A stretch of 64,000 nt of DNA from positions 186,001 to 250,000 of the forward strand of contig NBAY01000054.1 in assembly GCA_002794775.1 (NCBI GenBank), in the 5' to 3' direction. The notes under the pieces are model-generated. The model was given only the letters and a program-made list of their open reading frames with translations, made no database searches and was not told the origin of the DNA. This DNA is from Porodaedalea pini (lineage: Eukaryota; Basidiomycota; Agaricomycetes; Hymenochaetales; Hymenochaetaceae). Numbering within the stretch: the first letter of the stretch is position 1; every line of letters starts with the position of its first letter. The position numbers and the translations under genes were made by a program. Below are positions 10,772 through 23,203 of the stretch, in pieces.

Positions 10772-12245
10772 TGAAAGAATTGCTTATAATGCAGATCACA
10801 GATCGACAGATCGACATCCTGGATATAGCAAGATTGACACCTGCAACCGATCATGCAGAATCCACAGGAGTATCTGAAACAGGCCAGGAGCAAGGCACTG
10901 TTCAACGACAGACAAGTCAGACAGGCAGAATGCCTCAAGTGCAGACAAGCACAGCAACTACACGAGACAATCCAATTCATGATGGTCTACTGATATGGAC
11001 AAATGGTAGACTACACACTGCAAGCAACAAACACCAACACATTGGATATGTTCATGGAGTACCGATGGAGCCCCACCCATCAGAACCTTATGACCTTAAC
11101 AATGATGGCAAAGACTCCAGCAGAGGATGGACAGACAGTCAAGTATAGACTGCAAATACAATACAACAAGGATCCACACTCAGAGTGTAGGAACACCCTC
11201 ACCTTGCTCAGGATGGAAGTACCACACAATGTGAGACCACATATGGAAACTGTGGTAGGAACACTAGCCAAGAATGTGTGGCAACACACAACTACTAGGC
11301 AACACATAGGAATGGTACAGTTGATGACCTACCCAACTCATGGAGCAACGGTCATAGCAATCCAATATGCCCAAGGAATATACAACTTCTTACCAAGCCC
11401 AGCAATCATAATGGAGGCCTTAATGACAAGTACAGGACCAGTCTGGAGAGCTCTGATACCTGAGCACCCAATAGCCCAAGCTATCATCCCAATGATACCA
11501 ACAGGGATACCAAGGCCACTGACGTTCAATGTGCAAGTAACACAAGCAAGCACTCCGACATATGCTGGACACTTCACAACAGAACCCGATGCCATGGAGG
11601 AATGATGTACCTTCTTCTGAAGGCACCTGACAATGAACACAGCATCAGTCAGCCATGTAACAAGGCAACTAATAGCAATGCAGACTGGGAGCACATTCGA
11701 GCATACCATAGCATGCAATAGCATCTCGCTGATAAAGCAAGGAGATGATTGGACAAGGACTGCTGCGCATCAGTAAGCAAGCCCCACTGCTTACTAATAT
11801 GCAGCTAGGCGGTCAGTCAGCAAGTGCACAGACCATGCGCACATGGACCAGTTACCCAGAATGAATAGATAGTAAACATAGGCAATCAAGGACGACATAG
11901 CTATTTAAACCCCACAAAGAGTAGACACTCCCCAATTCTTTCTTCTCTTTGTATCCTCATCTACTATACACCTTACTCTTGTACTTTGCACTACACTTAA
12001 GATGGAATGAATACACATCGTCCTCTTGCTACTTCTGATAACTGCTCTGAACACCTGGAACCTGAGCATTCGTCTCTGGCGGAGATGACAGATGCAGCAC
12101 AAGGCCACTGACATCCCTCAGAGTGAGGTGGAGAGATAGGCAGCAATTGTTTTGCAATGAAGGGCTAGTCACGTGCCTGCAGACATGGTATTAGTCTGGT
12201 AACCTACGCCCGGATAAATCCTGATAGGAAACTGTGATCCTAACA
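10772..12245 (+). mobile_element. LTR-like insertion with 5-bp target duplication CTGAT
   Basis: Arm B gives the empty site: GGGAGCTGATCTTGTGC is continuous there. In arm A the CTGAT is duplicated (10767-10771 and 12246-12250) around 1474 bp that starts TGAAAG and ends CCTAACA. TG...CA ends with a 5-bp duplication are what LTR-element integrases produce. I see no repeat of one end at the other, so it could be a single long solo LTR. TATTTAAACCCC at about 11902-11913 is a plausible promoter in plus orientation. A purine-rich stretch before TGATGTACC at 11603 and TGGTATTAG at 12186 are alternative internal landmarks, so the inner structure is unsettled. Confidence 0.7.
10853..11605 (+). pseudogene. 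Unknown ORF inside the LTR-like insertion, one in-frame TGA
   Basis: Frame from ATG 10853 (MQNPQEYLKQARSK) to TGA 11603-11605, about 250 codons. It is broken once by TGA at 10991-10993; from 11003 it is open for 200 codons. It contains a CX2C pair (CLKC) near residue 33 and a proline- and threonine-rich second half (AQAIIPMIPTGIPRPLTF). I do not recognise it. It could be a capsid-like or other accessory frame carried inside a non-autonomous LTR element, or a chance frame. Confidence 0.4.
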
Positions 12246-13532
12246 CTGATCTTGTGCTCCAACATGCTATTAAATGATTTGTTGGTCGAGGTTGCAAATG
12301 TGACAGGGGGCTCCTGCATCATCACGTGTCTTGGAGTTGAGGGCCCATGGTGTATCAAAGAAGGCCTGAACAAATACCTTCTGGAGTATCTAGATAATCA
12401 GAGTGCATTGGATAAGGTCTTCATGGAGGTCTGCAAACACCACAAGGAGCAAGTGGCTAAAAAGATGAAATCCAAAAGTGATCCAAAGATCATCATCAGA
12501 GATCTTCCAAAGATTTGTTCAATTGTGTTTCATCGCCAGCTATTTCAACTCAGATATTCTGGCTGGATAGGATTCTAATGTGCAGGGCAAAAGGGGCAAA
12601 AAGACTCTGGCAAAAGCTAAGCCAACAGCAGTGCCACTCAATAATGTGAAGAGCACATATGATAATGAGATTGAGGAAATCACATGCAAGATTGTAGCGA
12701 GCTTCACATGTGATGAGCACAGTGGTAAACTGTGCATAATGCTGAAAGGTATGCAGGAGCATGTCACATACACTATGGAGGATGTTGCTGAGCACACGAA
12801 ACTTCTTGTGAGTCTTAAATTGTCATTTTGCACACAAGTCTATATATCTCACTCAAAATGTCTATTGTTATTTCTAAGCACTGAAACATGCCAGGAGTGA
12901 CCTACACCGATCCACCTGAGGCTCTTAAACTTCTAGATAGAAAGATGCACAAGTTGTACTCAGCCGCAAGAGCAGCTGAGAGGAACACAGAAGTTTATAC
13001 TCATGCAGCTCCACCTGATCCTATGTTGCATGAACCTCCTGTGATCAACCACCCCTCAACCATGCAGCTGCAAGCCATGATGCAGCACCCTCTCATGATG
13101 CAGAATCCTCTCATGATGTAGACTATGTTTGGCAACAACGTGATCAGTCAAAGGCAGCCTTGAAAGTTCCCATCTATTAGCAAGTGGCTGGACTCTCTGC
13201 ACGAGGATATGGAACAGGGCCAAGCTCCCTGCCCTAACTATTGGATTTTTAGGCAGTCATTCAAAGAGCGAGGTCTAGTTCACCTGAATGATATCCAAGG
13301 GCTGTTCAAGGACAACATATGGAAAATAGCAGAGAAGGATAAATTAGTTGTCAACCTTGGCCTTGTCAATCGTCTTCATTGCTATGCGGACCAAGTTTAT
13401 AACCTCATCATCAATTCTCATAGCTAAATGATCACTCCTAATCATTACTATCAAAGCATGTCAATAGAGAACTACACTCAAAAATGACATAGATTTGTTG
13501 ATAATTGAAAGCTATTTCTGTCCATGTGACTT

Positions 13533-15131
13533 TCACCTGAGCATGTTGTCAGAGGATTTCACTTGAGAATTGAGGGTAGCTATGCACCAGGGCCAGCGGA
13601 CATACCCGCAGTGTTGGTAGAAGGCTCAACAGTCATTTGCACTAATCAACATAATCTCTCCGTAAAGCCATGCATACACCACAACATCTCCTCCTTCTTC
13701 CGGCAGGGCAAGTCATTGAAGTCGAGTTTTGAGTAGTGAGAAGGCCAATTCAATTGGATTGAAATCTGGAGAGTATGCAGGAAGGAATTCAAGCTTCATG
13801 CTGCTAGACACACGATTACAGAATGCATCAGTGCTGGAGCAATGCACAGGAGGAAAAAGCACTGCACCTGGATTTGATCAACTCGTGAATTTCATTTGAC
13901 TTGTGGATAGCATAATTGTCCATGACAATGACTGAGTTTGGTCCTGGAAAAGGTTCCATATGATTGAGGAGATGTGCAATGAAAGCAGTAAAGGATTCTG
14001 TATTGAATGAGCCTTCCAAGATGATGCAGTTGAGCATTCCATCAAGAGAGATTGCTGGAAGGATTGAATACCTGGAGGAAGTTTGACATATGACACCCTG
14101 AGGTATGACGGGACTATGCATACCTCTTTCCCCTGGTGAAAAACTGTTTGTGGCTGGCTTGATGCCTGTGTAAAGCCCATGCCTTTTTTCTCAAGAAAGT
14201 GCGATGTTTGCAAGCACTTTCATCAATGAACACAAGCTGTTCAGCTTTGTATTTCTCACTGATTTTGAGATGATATTGTATTCATACAGTCTTGCTACAT
14301 TCGTGTGCCTTCTTTGAAATCTTTGACCAGGTTGGATTTGGGCTTGACTAGTTGAAAACAAAAGACAATACCCTTTTCATAGTGAATCCAGCCTGTTCCA
14401 GTGTCCTCCATATCATAGAGTCTGAAATGTATTTACCAGAAGATGTGCCGAGCTTCTGCCTCAGCTCATCAAGGAATAGGTCCCTGCGTTGATCAACTGA
14501 ACTGAGGAGATACTGGTGGCAAATGGAATCCTGATGATCAATGTCTGTCAGTACTGGCACACTACACCTCACCTGTACATCCAGATAGTCCAACAGCCTT
14601 GGCTGGCCAGTTCTCTTTCCATCTCTCTCGACACCCCCAGTAGCCTCCCAGTCTTTTATGATCTGATAGATTGTTTGACGATTGACGTCCATCAATGCAG
14701 AAAGATGGTCCATGGTGAACTCATTGGATTGGTGCAGCTTGAAGAGAATGGATTGCACATTGTTTGAGAGGGCATTGCCATGTGTCATCGTGGTGGGAGA
14801 GAAGGGTGTTTTTGTGGTGAATGTGTTCACGTGCCAACCCCTAATCTGCATATACCGCTGACCATTGTAGCATGCCAACCTCTCTTCAGCAAAGCCATCT
14901 GCTCTTCTGTCTAGACTGTGGGTGACAATGGTTATGCCTTGCTCTTGACCAAGAAGAGGCTGCCAGCTGTTGCTGTTCTGGATCTGAAAGGACGTCTTTG
15001 AGTCTGTTTGCATGAACATACACTTGTGTATCTACTAGTGGTCCTGCATCGCAGATACGCTCACCTGGTATGCCGGTGAGATATCTGTGGCCATCTCTTC
15101 TTGAGATGGAGTAGTACTTATGAAGCAACAC
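13533..15131 (-). pseudogene. DDE_3 (Tc1/mariner/IS630-like) transposase, arm A
   Basis: Several exons on the minus strand. The N-terminal DNA-binding part (14348-15019) has a helix-turn-helix (DHLSALMDVNRQTIYQIIKD) and a TGQPRLLD linker. The catalytic core follows with Asp in VFIDESA (about 14235), Asp in IVMDNYAIH (about 13922) and Glu in SPDFNPIELAF (about 13760), the DDE triad. The C-terminus reads FYQHCGYVRWPW. Introns of about 50-65 bp separate the parts, for example one ending just before SILPAISLDG and one before SMKLEFLPAY. An in-frame TGA precedes the first catalytic Asp, where arm B has CAA, so this copy is dead. It converges on the helper gene. Confidence 0.78.
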
Positions 15132-15865
15132 ATTGTTCCCAACTTCTATACTTCAGATGTGCAGGTGGCACATGGTGCTACAGCATGCAGGTTGAAAATA
15201 AATTACCACTACAGTGTCAAATCAAGGCGGAGGGGCCCCCAAATAACCCAGACTGTAGTAGATAGGATTGTCTATGTAGTGCAAGAAGTTTTGTATTTTT
15301 ACCTGTCAAATTGGCAGAGCTGTATGAAATGGACTGTCCAAACCTGGGTGAGAGCAGGTGTCCAAAGAACAGAAACATCCCCATTACACCACAAATAGTG
15401 CACAGAATGACACCAAACTTATGCACAGGATTGCCATACATGTGAACCTAATTTACAGGTGAGAAAAAAAAATTACGGGATGAGAGGAAAGGGGTATGAT
15501 TTTTGCATATAGTTACGATTACTGAGTTTACAAAGTATCGTCTTTTAATGTGGGCCAATTTTTGGAGCCCGATTTGGGTTTTTGTCAGCTTTTATAAGCT
15601 GATGGCATACAGTCATTGACACCTCCTTGGGACACGTTCAGAGGTTGCCTCCTGCATGCTCTAAACACAACATTTTCTATATTTAAAAAATATGGAATAG
15701 AACTAGATGAAAGGTGCTACACAAACATTGAGAGTATAAATTTTCTTCTCAAATAATTAAAGAGATATGAGCCAAAGAAAATCAGTGGTTGTTTGTCACA
15801 ATTATATCTCCTTGGGACACCATGTGACATTGTCACGTTAATGCATACACAGGAGTCAGTTCGAC

Positions 15866-18099
<2,234 letters not shown>

Positions 18100-18368
18100 T
18101 ACCATATATGTTAATTTTGGATCCCATTTCTGCTAAATTGAGCAGTGGCGATGAAGTCGTTCACTGCTTTTGTGGCTGTACAGTGCTCACTTTCTTCATT
18201 GGCATATTTAATTTTATTCAACCATCCAAATTGCACACTTGAAGCATGTAAAAAAACTTCACACAATTCTCTATCTGTCTATGTATTTTTGGTAAAATAA
18301 AGTGGCCCGGTTGAATTAAAAATTGGTCGAAAGCAGAGTTGACAACAGTGCCAACATGTGATCTCCAT

Positions 18369-19187
18369 TTTATAACTTTGCACTACTCTGCACTATTCAC
18401 ACTACTAGGAACGAAGAAAAAGGAAAAAAAAAGGAAAAAAAAATAGAGTTAATGCGGTAATGCCCATGTCGAGGTGCGTAAAGTTTAAGAGCTATGTAAA
18501 TAGCGGCGACGTATAGGAGGACGCGTTAAGTGTAAGTACCATTCAAGAGGGAAAAGAGAGATAATATCCTCTGTTTCAAAAAGATTATCATAGAGGAAAT
18601 CATATGGATTCACTTCTTCAAAAAAAGGGGGGAGGCGTGAATACGTAATATCGTTCACGGCGTCATAAATCAAAGCGGAAATGGCCAGCGGGCAGCGAGC
18701 GTAAAATGCGAGTTCGGTCTCAAGCGCCTCAGCAGGCTGAAAAGACGGGGCCTGGGGGTTGAGAGTGGACGTGATGGCGATTTGTCGGTTCCATTCAGCT
18801 GATGAGTAAACGAGGTGAGCATGTTTGGGGAGGGTGGGGGGTGGAGCCTGAGTGACCCCCAGTGATGTGATAATCTCGACAGACGAGGCTGGCGAGGACA
18901 TGACTACAGGTTTCTCGACGACGGCAGGGGGCGTGGGTGAGGATGGCGATGAATGGGCCCGTCTGTGGCGACGGCGACAGGGCGGGGCGTGATGAAAAAT
19001 GATGGGTCGACACAGAGGCATCGACAACGACGATCGGAGAGACAAGACCGCAGAAAGGATGCGGTCGAGTACGCGGTTAAAACGGATGAGGGTTCTGCGT
19101 TGATGCATGGAGGGATCGCTCGTCGTCGACGGGACAAGGTCTCAGAGCAACTTTCCCACGGTGAGGATGATGGGAGTAAGAGGTTAA
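18369..19187 (-). mobile_element. 819-bp insertion in T1 flanked by an 11-bp duplication
   Basis: GTGATCTCCAT is present at 18358-18368 and 19188-19198, while the other T1 copies have a single GTGATC(T/C)CCA. No terminal inverted repeats are visible. On the minus strand the insert holds an ORF followed by a T- and C-rich stretch (about 18414-18450 on the plus strand is A-rich) and ends GTTATAAA. A retroposed transcript or a small Mutator-like element would both fit a duplication of this length. Confidence 0.6.
18485..19108 (-). CDS. Hypothetical protein in the 819-bp insertion
   Basis: 207 codons from ATG with no introns needed. The N-terminal third is arginine and serine rich (CRRRHRRAHSSPSSPTPP). 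The middle and C-terminal parts look like a folded domain, with aromatic and acidic residues (HLVYSSAEWNRQ, LPPFFEEVNPYDFLYDNLF, DIISLFPLEWYLHL). I do not recognise it. It lies wholly within the insertion, so it was probably brought with it, perhaps as a retrocopy of a host transcript. It could be a partial gene. Confidence 0.4.
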   Translation of the reverse strand: MHQRRTLIRFNRVLDRILSAVLSLRSSLSMPLCRPIIFHHAPPCRRRHRRAHSSPSSPTPPAVVEKPVVMSSPASSVEIITSLGVTQAPPPTLPKHAHLVYSSAEWNRQIAITSTLNPQAPSFQPAEALETELAFYARCPLAISALIYDAVNDITYSRLPPFFEEVNPYDFLYDNLFETEDIISLFPLEWYLHLTRPPIRRRYLHSS

Positions 19188-19368
19188 GTGATCTCCATCC
19201 AGCGGGGGGCCTGTCGTCGACAAGTCTGTTTCGCTGCAGCAAAGACTCTCGCTTTAATTTGCTCCCCCATGTGATCGTCAGCGGAGGCACACCTGAGCTG
19301 ACTTGTCTCCTTCACTTTCCTCTTGGGCTTTCTCTGCTTTTTTCTTAATCACACTACATCACTGCTTC

Positions 19369-20426
19369 TCATGGTAGCCATCCCGTCACAGCTGCCTGCC
19401 TGCCCACCCGCACTGCTCGAGGCAACGAAGAGGTCAATGACAGCATGGCAAGAGGACCTCCAATCGCTCTTTCATCGCACGAAAGATCGCTTCCCAGACG
19501 TCATCTGGGATCTACTGGATGAGGACGCGATGGACGAAGGCAGCAACACGGGCTCGGAGGTTTGAGGACATAAAGGTGAGCACGAGCGCAGAACCTACCA
19601 CCTGTCCTTGAGACAAACAGACACTAGCTATCGTTTATGCTCGTGCACTACCCAGCTCCCAGGCGCGCTCTTTCTCGTTCCGCCCGGCACCTATCGCGTC
19701 CCCACTTCCATTCACTGCCTCTCCGACACCGTCTCTTCCAACGCCGATGCCATCTGCACTCTCTTTCAACCTTGGAGTTGGGTTCTCCTACCCGGCCTCC
19801 ATGTGCTCCACTTCACCTTCCCAATTCCGGCCTATCTCCCCTGCGTCCTCTGTAATCAGCTCCCTCACACGCATATCTCTCAACCATAATCCCGCGTTAT
19901 TCACCAACGAGCTCGAGTATCTCTTCACAGGAAAAGGATTTGGGGATGCATTTGAGTTTTTGTTCGATGCGAATGAGAAGGGCCCGGAAGGCGACGCCGA
20001 ATTGGAAGAGGCACGCGTCGAGAAGCTTCGGAAGGACCTTGTGTTCATGTGGAGGTCTCGTCTGTATTCTGACGTTCGCATTGAACTACACAGCGATATG
20101 CCAACAATAGGTGCTCCTTCCAATGAAGAAGAGACAACCGCCGTCTTCTGCTCGCATTGATTCGTTATTGTAACGCGTGCGCTGTATTTCTACGATCAAC
20201 TATCACCTATGGTCTCAAGAATACCCCTGCCCCCGGCGAGCTCACGACCCTTCGCCTTCCCTCGCCTCCCTTCACTCCTCCAGCACTGCACTTTACCTTA
20301 GGATACTTATACACCAGCACGCTCAGCTTCAGCAACCGTTCATATGATTTGGACACCGCTTTCGCTATCCTGTCCACCTCATCCGCCCTCGCGACCGACA
20401 TCCTCGTTCTCGAATGTGTCAATGTC
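19369..20426 (+). pseudogene. BTB/POZ-domain protein fragment, copy 1
   Basis: Begins close to T1 at about MVAIPSQLPACPPALLEATK. The clear domain is at 19890-20400: NELEYLFTGKGFGDAFEFLF, then a BTB core with the phrases WRSRLYSDVRI, FCSHRFV (by analogy with copy 2; mutated here), TLRLPSPPFTPPALH and LGYLYTSTLSFSNRSYDLDTAFAIL. BTB proteins are usually adaptors of cullin-3 ligases or transcription factors. A TGA at 20158-20160 and frame shifts break it. A second copy on the other strand is at 51331-52240, also next to T1. The C-terminal part of the gene is absent. Confidence 0.72.
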
Positions 20427-20845
20427 CAGCAGCAGGAGCGGGGCTTCAATACGCGATCTACATTCAAAACGCCTCGCGAGAATATGACTCCGCGCGACTC
20501 TGTTACTCGGTCGAGGAAAGTCTCGACCACGTCAGCGACCTCGATGCGCAGCACCGGAACCTCAAGATATCCTAAAACGCCGGCGCCGGCGCTACCGAAA
20601 GGACGGCCGCGTCGCGTCTCTGAAACTTGTGCGGCGCCAATTTGTACGAAAAACGCAGCGTCGCGCACACGGAAGGTGTCGCCCATTACTACAGTATCTA
20701 CGAAAACAACAGCGAACAAGACGCCCGTCATTCGAAAGTTACTGTCGGCGAATTCAATTCGATCAGCTGCATCTGTGGCAACAGCTGGAGGGAAAAAGAC
20801 AGCGACGAAGATGTCCCCTGCAGTTGATGAGAAGAAGCCTTCTCC
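20427..20845 (+). other. Unidentified open segment between BTB and RPB1 pieces
   Basis: Open in the plus strand with a serine-, threonine-, arginine- and proline-rich product (RSTFKTPRENMTPRDSV). Two other frames are also fairly open, one reading YDSARLCYSVEESLDHV. I cannot tell which frame was coding. It could be a further captured gene or the rest of the BTB gene. RPB1 sequence begins after it, at about 20850. Confidence 0.3.
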
Positions 20846-20849
20846 GGCG

Positions 20850-22962
20850 AGGCATCGCGTGCGACTTATGCCTTACTCTAGTACGTGTTTATCCACCTTT
20901 AATTCATTGTATGGTCGCTCATTAGTGTATCTTAGCCTTTCGTCTGAATCTTTCCGTCACTCCACCGTATAACGCCGATTTCGATGGCGATGACATGAAC
21001 ATGCAGTATGTCACTTATAAGATTAGCTTTACATATCTTTCTCAGCTCCGTCTAGCATTCCTCAGAACGAAGAGACGAGAGCCGAGTTCAGTCAAATTGC
21101 ATGGGTTGCGAAGCAGATCATCTCGCCGCAGGCGAACAAACCTGTTATGGGCATCGTACAGGACACGTCGTGCGGTGTCCGGAAATTCACTCTGTGGGAT
21201 AGCTTCCTCGACTGGGTGGAGGTGCAAAACATCCCGCTCTGGGTGCCGGACTGGGACGGCGCGATTCCGACGCCGGCGATCTTGAAGCCGAAGCTATCAT
21301 GGACGGCAAACAAATTATTACCATGACGATTCCTTGCGGAATGAACATATATCGCTCACCTGATCCGAAATCTTCGAGCCCCGTTTTCGACGATGGCATG
21401 CTCATTGAAAACGGCGAGATCATCTTTGGTATCATGGAGAAAAAGACAGTTGGAGCGTCGCAAGGCTGTCTTATCCACGTTGTCTTCCGCGAAAATGGTC
21501 CCGAAGCGACTCGTACGCTGTTCACTGGTCTCCGGCAGATGCAATGGATTCAGTATAGGCATTGGTGATACGGTCGCGGATAGGAAGACAATGGCGTACA
21601 TCACGGAGCAGATCAAGATGCGGAAGCAGAATGTCGTGCAGGCCATTGAAGATGCATCTGACGACCGTCTGAAAGCTGCACCAGGTATGACTATTCGCGA
21701 GTCGTTCGAGAGTCGAGTCGAAGGCGAGCTCAACTTGGCGCGTGACCACTCCGATCAATACGCAGAGAAGAACCTGAAGGAGGACAACAATGTCGAACAG
21801 ATGGTTGTCGCGGGTTCGAAGGGTTCGTTCATTAATATCTCGTAGATGTCCGTCTGTGCTGGTCAGCAGTCCGTTGAAGGGAAGCGAATCCCGTTTGGCT
21901 TCAGACATCGCACACTACCTCACTTTACGAAGGACGACTTCAGCCCAGAGGCGCGCGGTTTCATTGAGAACTCGTATCTTCGTGGATTAACTTCGCAAGA
22001 GGTTTTCTTCCACACTATGGCTGGTCGCGAAGGTTTGATCGATACCGCTGTCAAGACGGCCGAGACTGGTTACATTCAGCGTCGACTTCAAGTTGTAAGG
22101 GCACTCGAAGACGTGGCTGTCTGCTACGACGGGACTGTACGAGACTTTCTGGTTGACCTGTCCTAATTCGTGTATGGCGAGGATGGTATGGACGGTGCTT
22201 TTATTGAACGGCAAACGAACGGCAAATGGTCAAAACGTTCGGTATCAACGTTCGCAAGTTCCTTTCTGGTGTTTTGCAAGTCGGTATCGATGACTCATCC
22301 CTCGAGCTCCAGCAAAAAAAAAAACTCGACGAGGAACATGACCGTCTTCATGAGGATCGTAAATTGCTCCGTGAATTCATTTTCCTGCTCCGTGACAATT
22401 CCACTGCCCACTATCTTCCTGTCAACCTGAACCGCATCGTGTAGGACGCAACGCAGATTTTCCATATCGACCGCAGAAAGCCGAGCGATCTGGAGCCGGT
22501 TTACATCATTGAGCAGGTGCAGCAGCTGGCAGACCGCCTCATCGTTGTGCGCTGTGATGATCTTTAAATACAGGAGGCTGCCGAGAACGCTTCTGTTGCA
22601 TTCCGCATGCACCTTCGGGCAACTTTCGCTGCGCATCCAGTCCTAGAGGAGTACATCTCAACAGAGAAGTGTTTGACTGGATCTTGGGCGAGGTGGAGAC
22701 GAAGTTCAACCAGTCGGCCGCTCATCCGGGCGAGACGTGCGGCACACTCGCTGCCCAGTCGATCGGTGAGCCGACGACGCAGATGACACTAAATACCTTC
22801 CATTACACTAGTGTTTCGAGTTAAAACGTCACGCTTGGTGTGCCGCGTCTTAAAGAAACCATCAACGTCGCCGCGAATATCAAAACTCCGTCGCTCACAG
22901 TGTACCTGGACCCTTTGCTACAACATCGAACCCATTGAGAAGATTACAGACACATATCTTGA
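20850..22962 (+). pseudogene. RPB1: RNA polymerase II largest subunit fragment
   Basis: Starts at HRVRLMPYS, then an intron, then the active-site loop [11 protein letters not shown] with its three metal-binding aspartates. After a second intron at about 21008-21045 come pore and funnel sequences ([25 protein letters not shown] in two halves, [15 protein letters not shown]), then [81 protein letters not shown] in pieces, and finally the trigger-loop region ([19 protein letters not shown]). Stops include TAG at 21843-21845 and TAA near 22164, and there are several frame shifts. The fragment stops exactly at the MITE. The protein would be the catalytic core of Pol II, but this copy is dead. Confidence 0.9.
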
Positions 22963-23140
22963 CTTGAGGTAGTGGGCCATTGGGATGGCAAGCTACAATT
23001 ACTGTTTTCTGTGTCTTTCATTTTATATGAGAGGACTAAAGCTTACAAATTATACTAAAACATTATCCTCATTAGTGAATTATTTAGTATTCAGTAAACA
23101 GTAATCGTAGCTTGCCATCCTAATGGCCCACTACCTCAAG
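22963..23140 (+). mobile_element. 178-bp MITE, copy 1
   Basis: Nearly palindromic, with inverted ends of about 45 bp starting CTTGAGGTAGTGGGCCATTG and an AT-rich core. The same length is found at 34340-34517 and 44874-45051. All three extend symmetrically by one base (A...T); no constant target duplication is visible. It contains no gene. It separates the RPB1 fragment from the AT-rich ORF. Confidence 0.85.
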
Positions 23141-23203
23141 TTTCTTCAGATAACAAATATAGTCAATGGAATTCATGCCATGTAAAAGCATAATATAACT
23201 GAG

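Larger units (their letters stand above)
10677..13427 (+). pseudogene. Helper gene of arm A, interrupted by an LTR-like insertion
   Basis: Unrecognised protein, found only beside the transposase. Exon 1 starts MVTSTPVTDRADRD and is cut at 10771. It resumes at 12251 with LCSNMLLNDLLVEV. In arm B the two parts are joined directly. Compared with arm B, the splice donor after the codons for RDLP has changed from GTTTGT to ATTTGT, and the last exon begins with TGA where arm B has CAA; both could come from an ancestral CGA. There is a stop at about 13119 in the methionine-rich stretch (PLMMQNPLMM). The C-terminus (SKWLDSLHED...CYADQVYNLI) has the spacing of a SAM-like domain, which is inference. 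Confidence 0.6.
10616..15609. mobile_element. Transposon arm A: helper gene converging on a DDE_3 transposase
   Basis: Left arm of the palindrome. The plus strand carries the helper gene (10677-13427) and the minus strand carries the transposase (15131-13533). Their 3' ends face each other about 105 bp apart. The inverted partner is at 31110-34330, with the same order and the same 3' spacing. Arm A contains two extra segments absent from arm B: the LTR-like insert at 10772-12245 and about 215 bp at roughly 15292-15510. The outer terminus is missing in both arms (cut by gypsy LTR here, by a MITE in arm B), so the left TIR of the transposon cannot be read. Confidence 0.72.

Noticed and set aside
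12186..12245. A definite copia-type primer-binding site after an LTR at 11603-12185
   Set aside because: TGGTATTAG is short and no second LTR is visible; the TG...CA ends with CTGAT duplication fit a larger unit better, so it is kept only as an alternative.
13429..13532. A third gene between helper and transposase
   Set aside because: Only about 105 bp with stops; same spacing in arm B, so it is a shared 3' region.
20207..20731. Minus-strand 174-residue ORF
   Set aside because: Shadow of the BTB and neighbouring frames; no recognisable domain.
20157..20972. A 271-residue serine/threonine-rich protein
   Set aside because: Its N-terminal end is BTB sequence and its C-terminal end is RPB1 (HRVRLMPYS); the frame merely runs through two captured pieces, and the upstream start is a stop-adjacent artefact.
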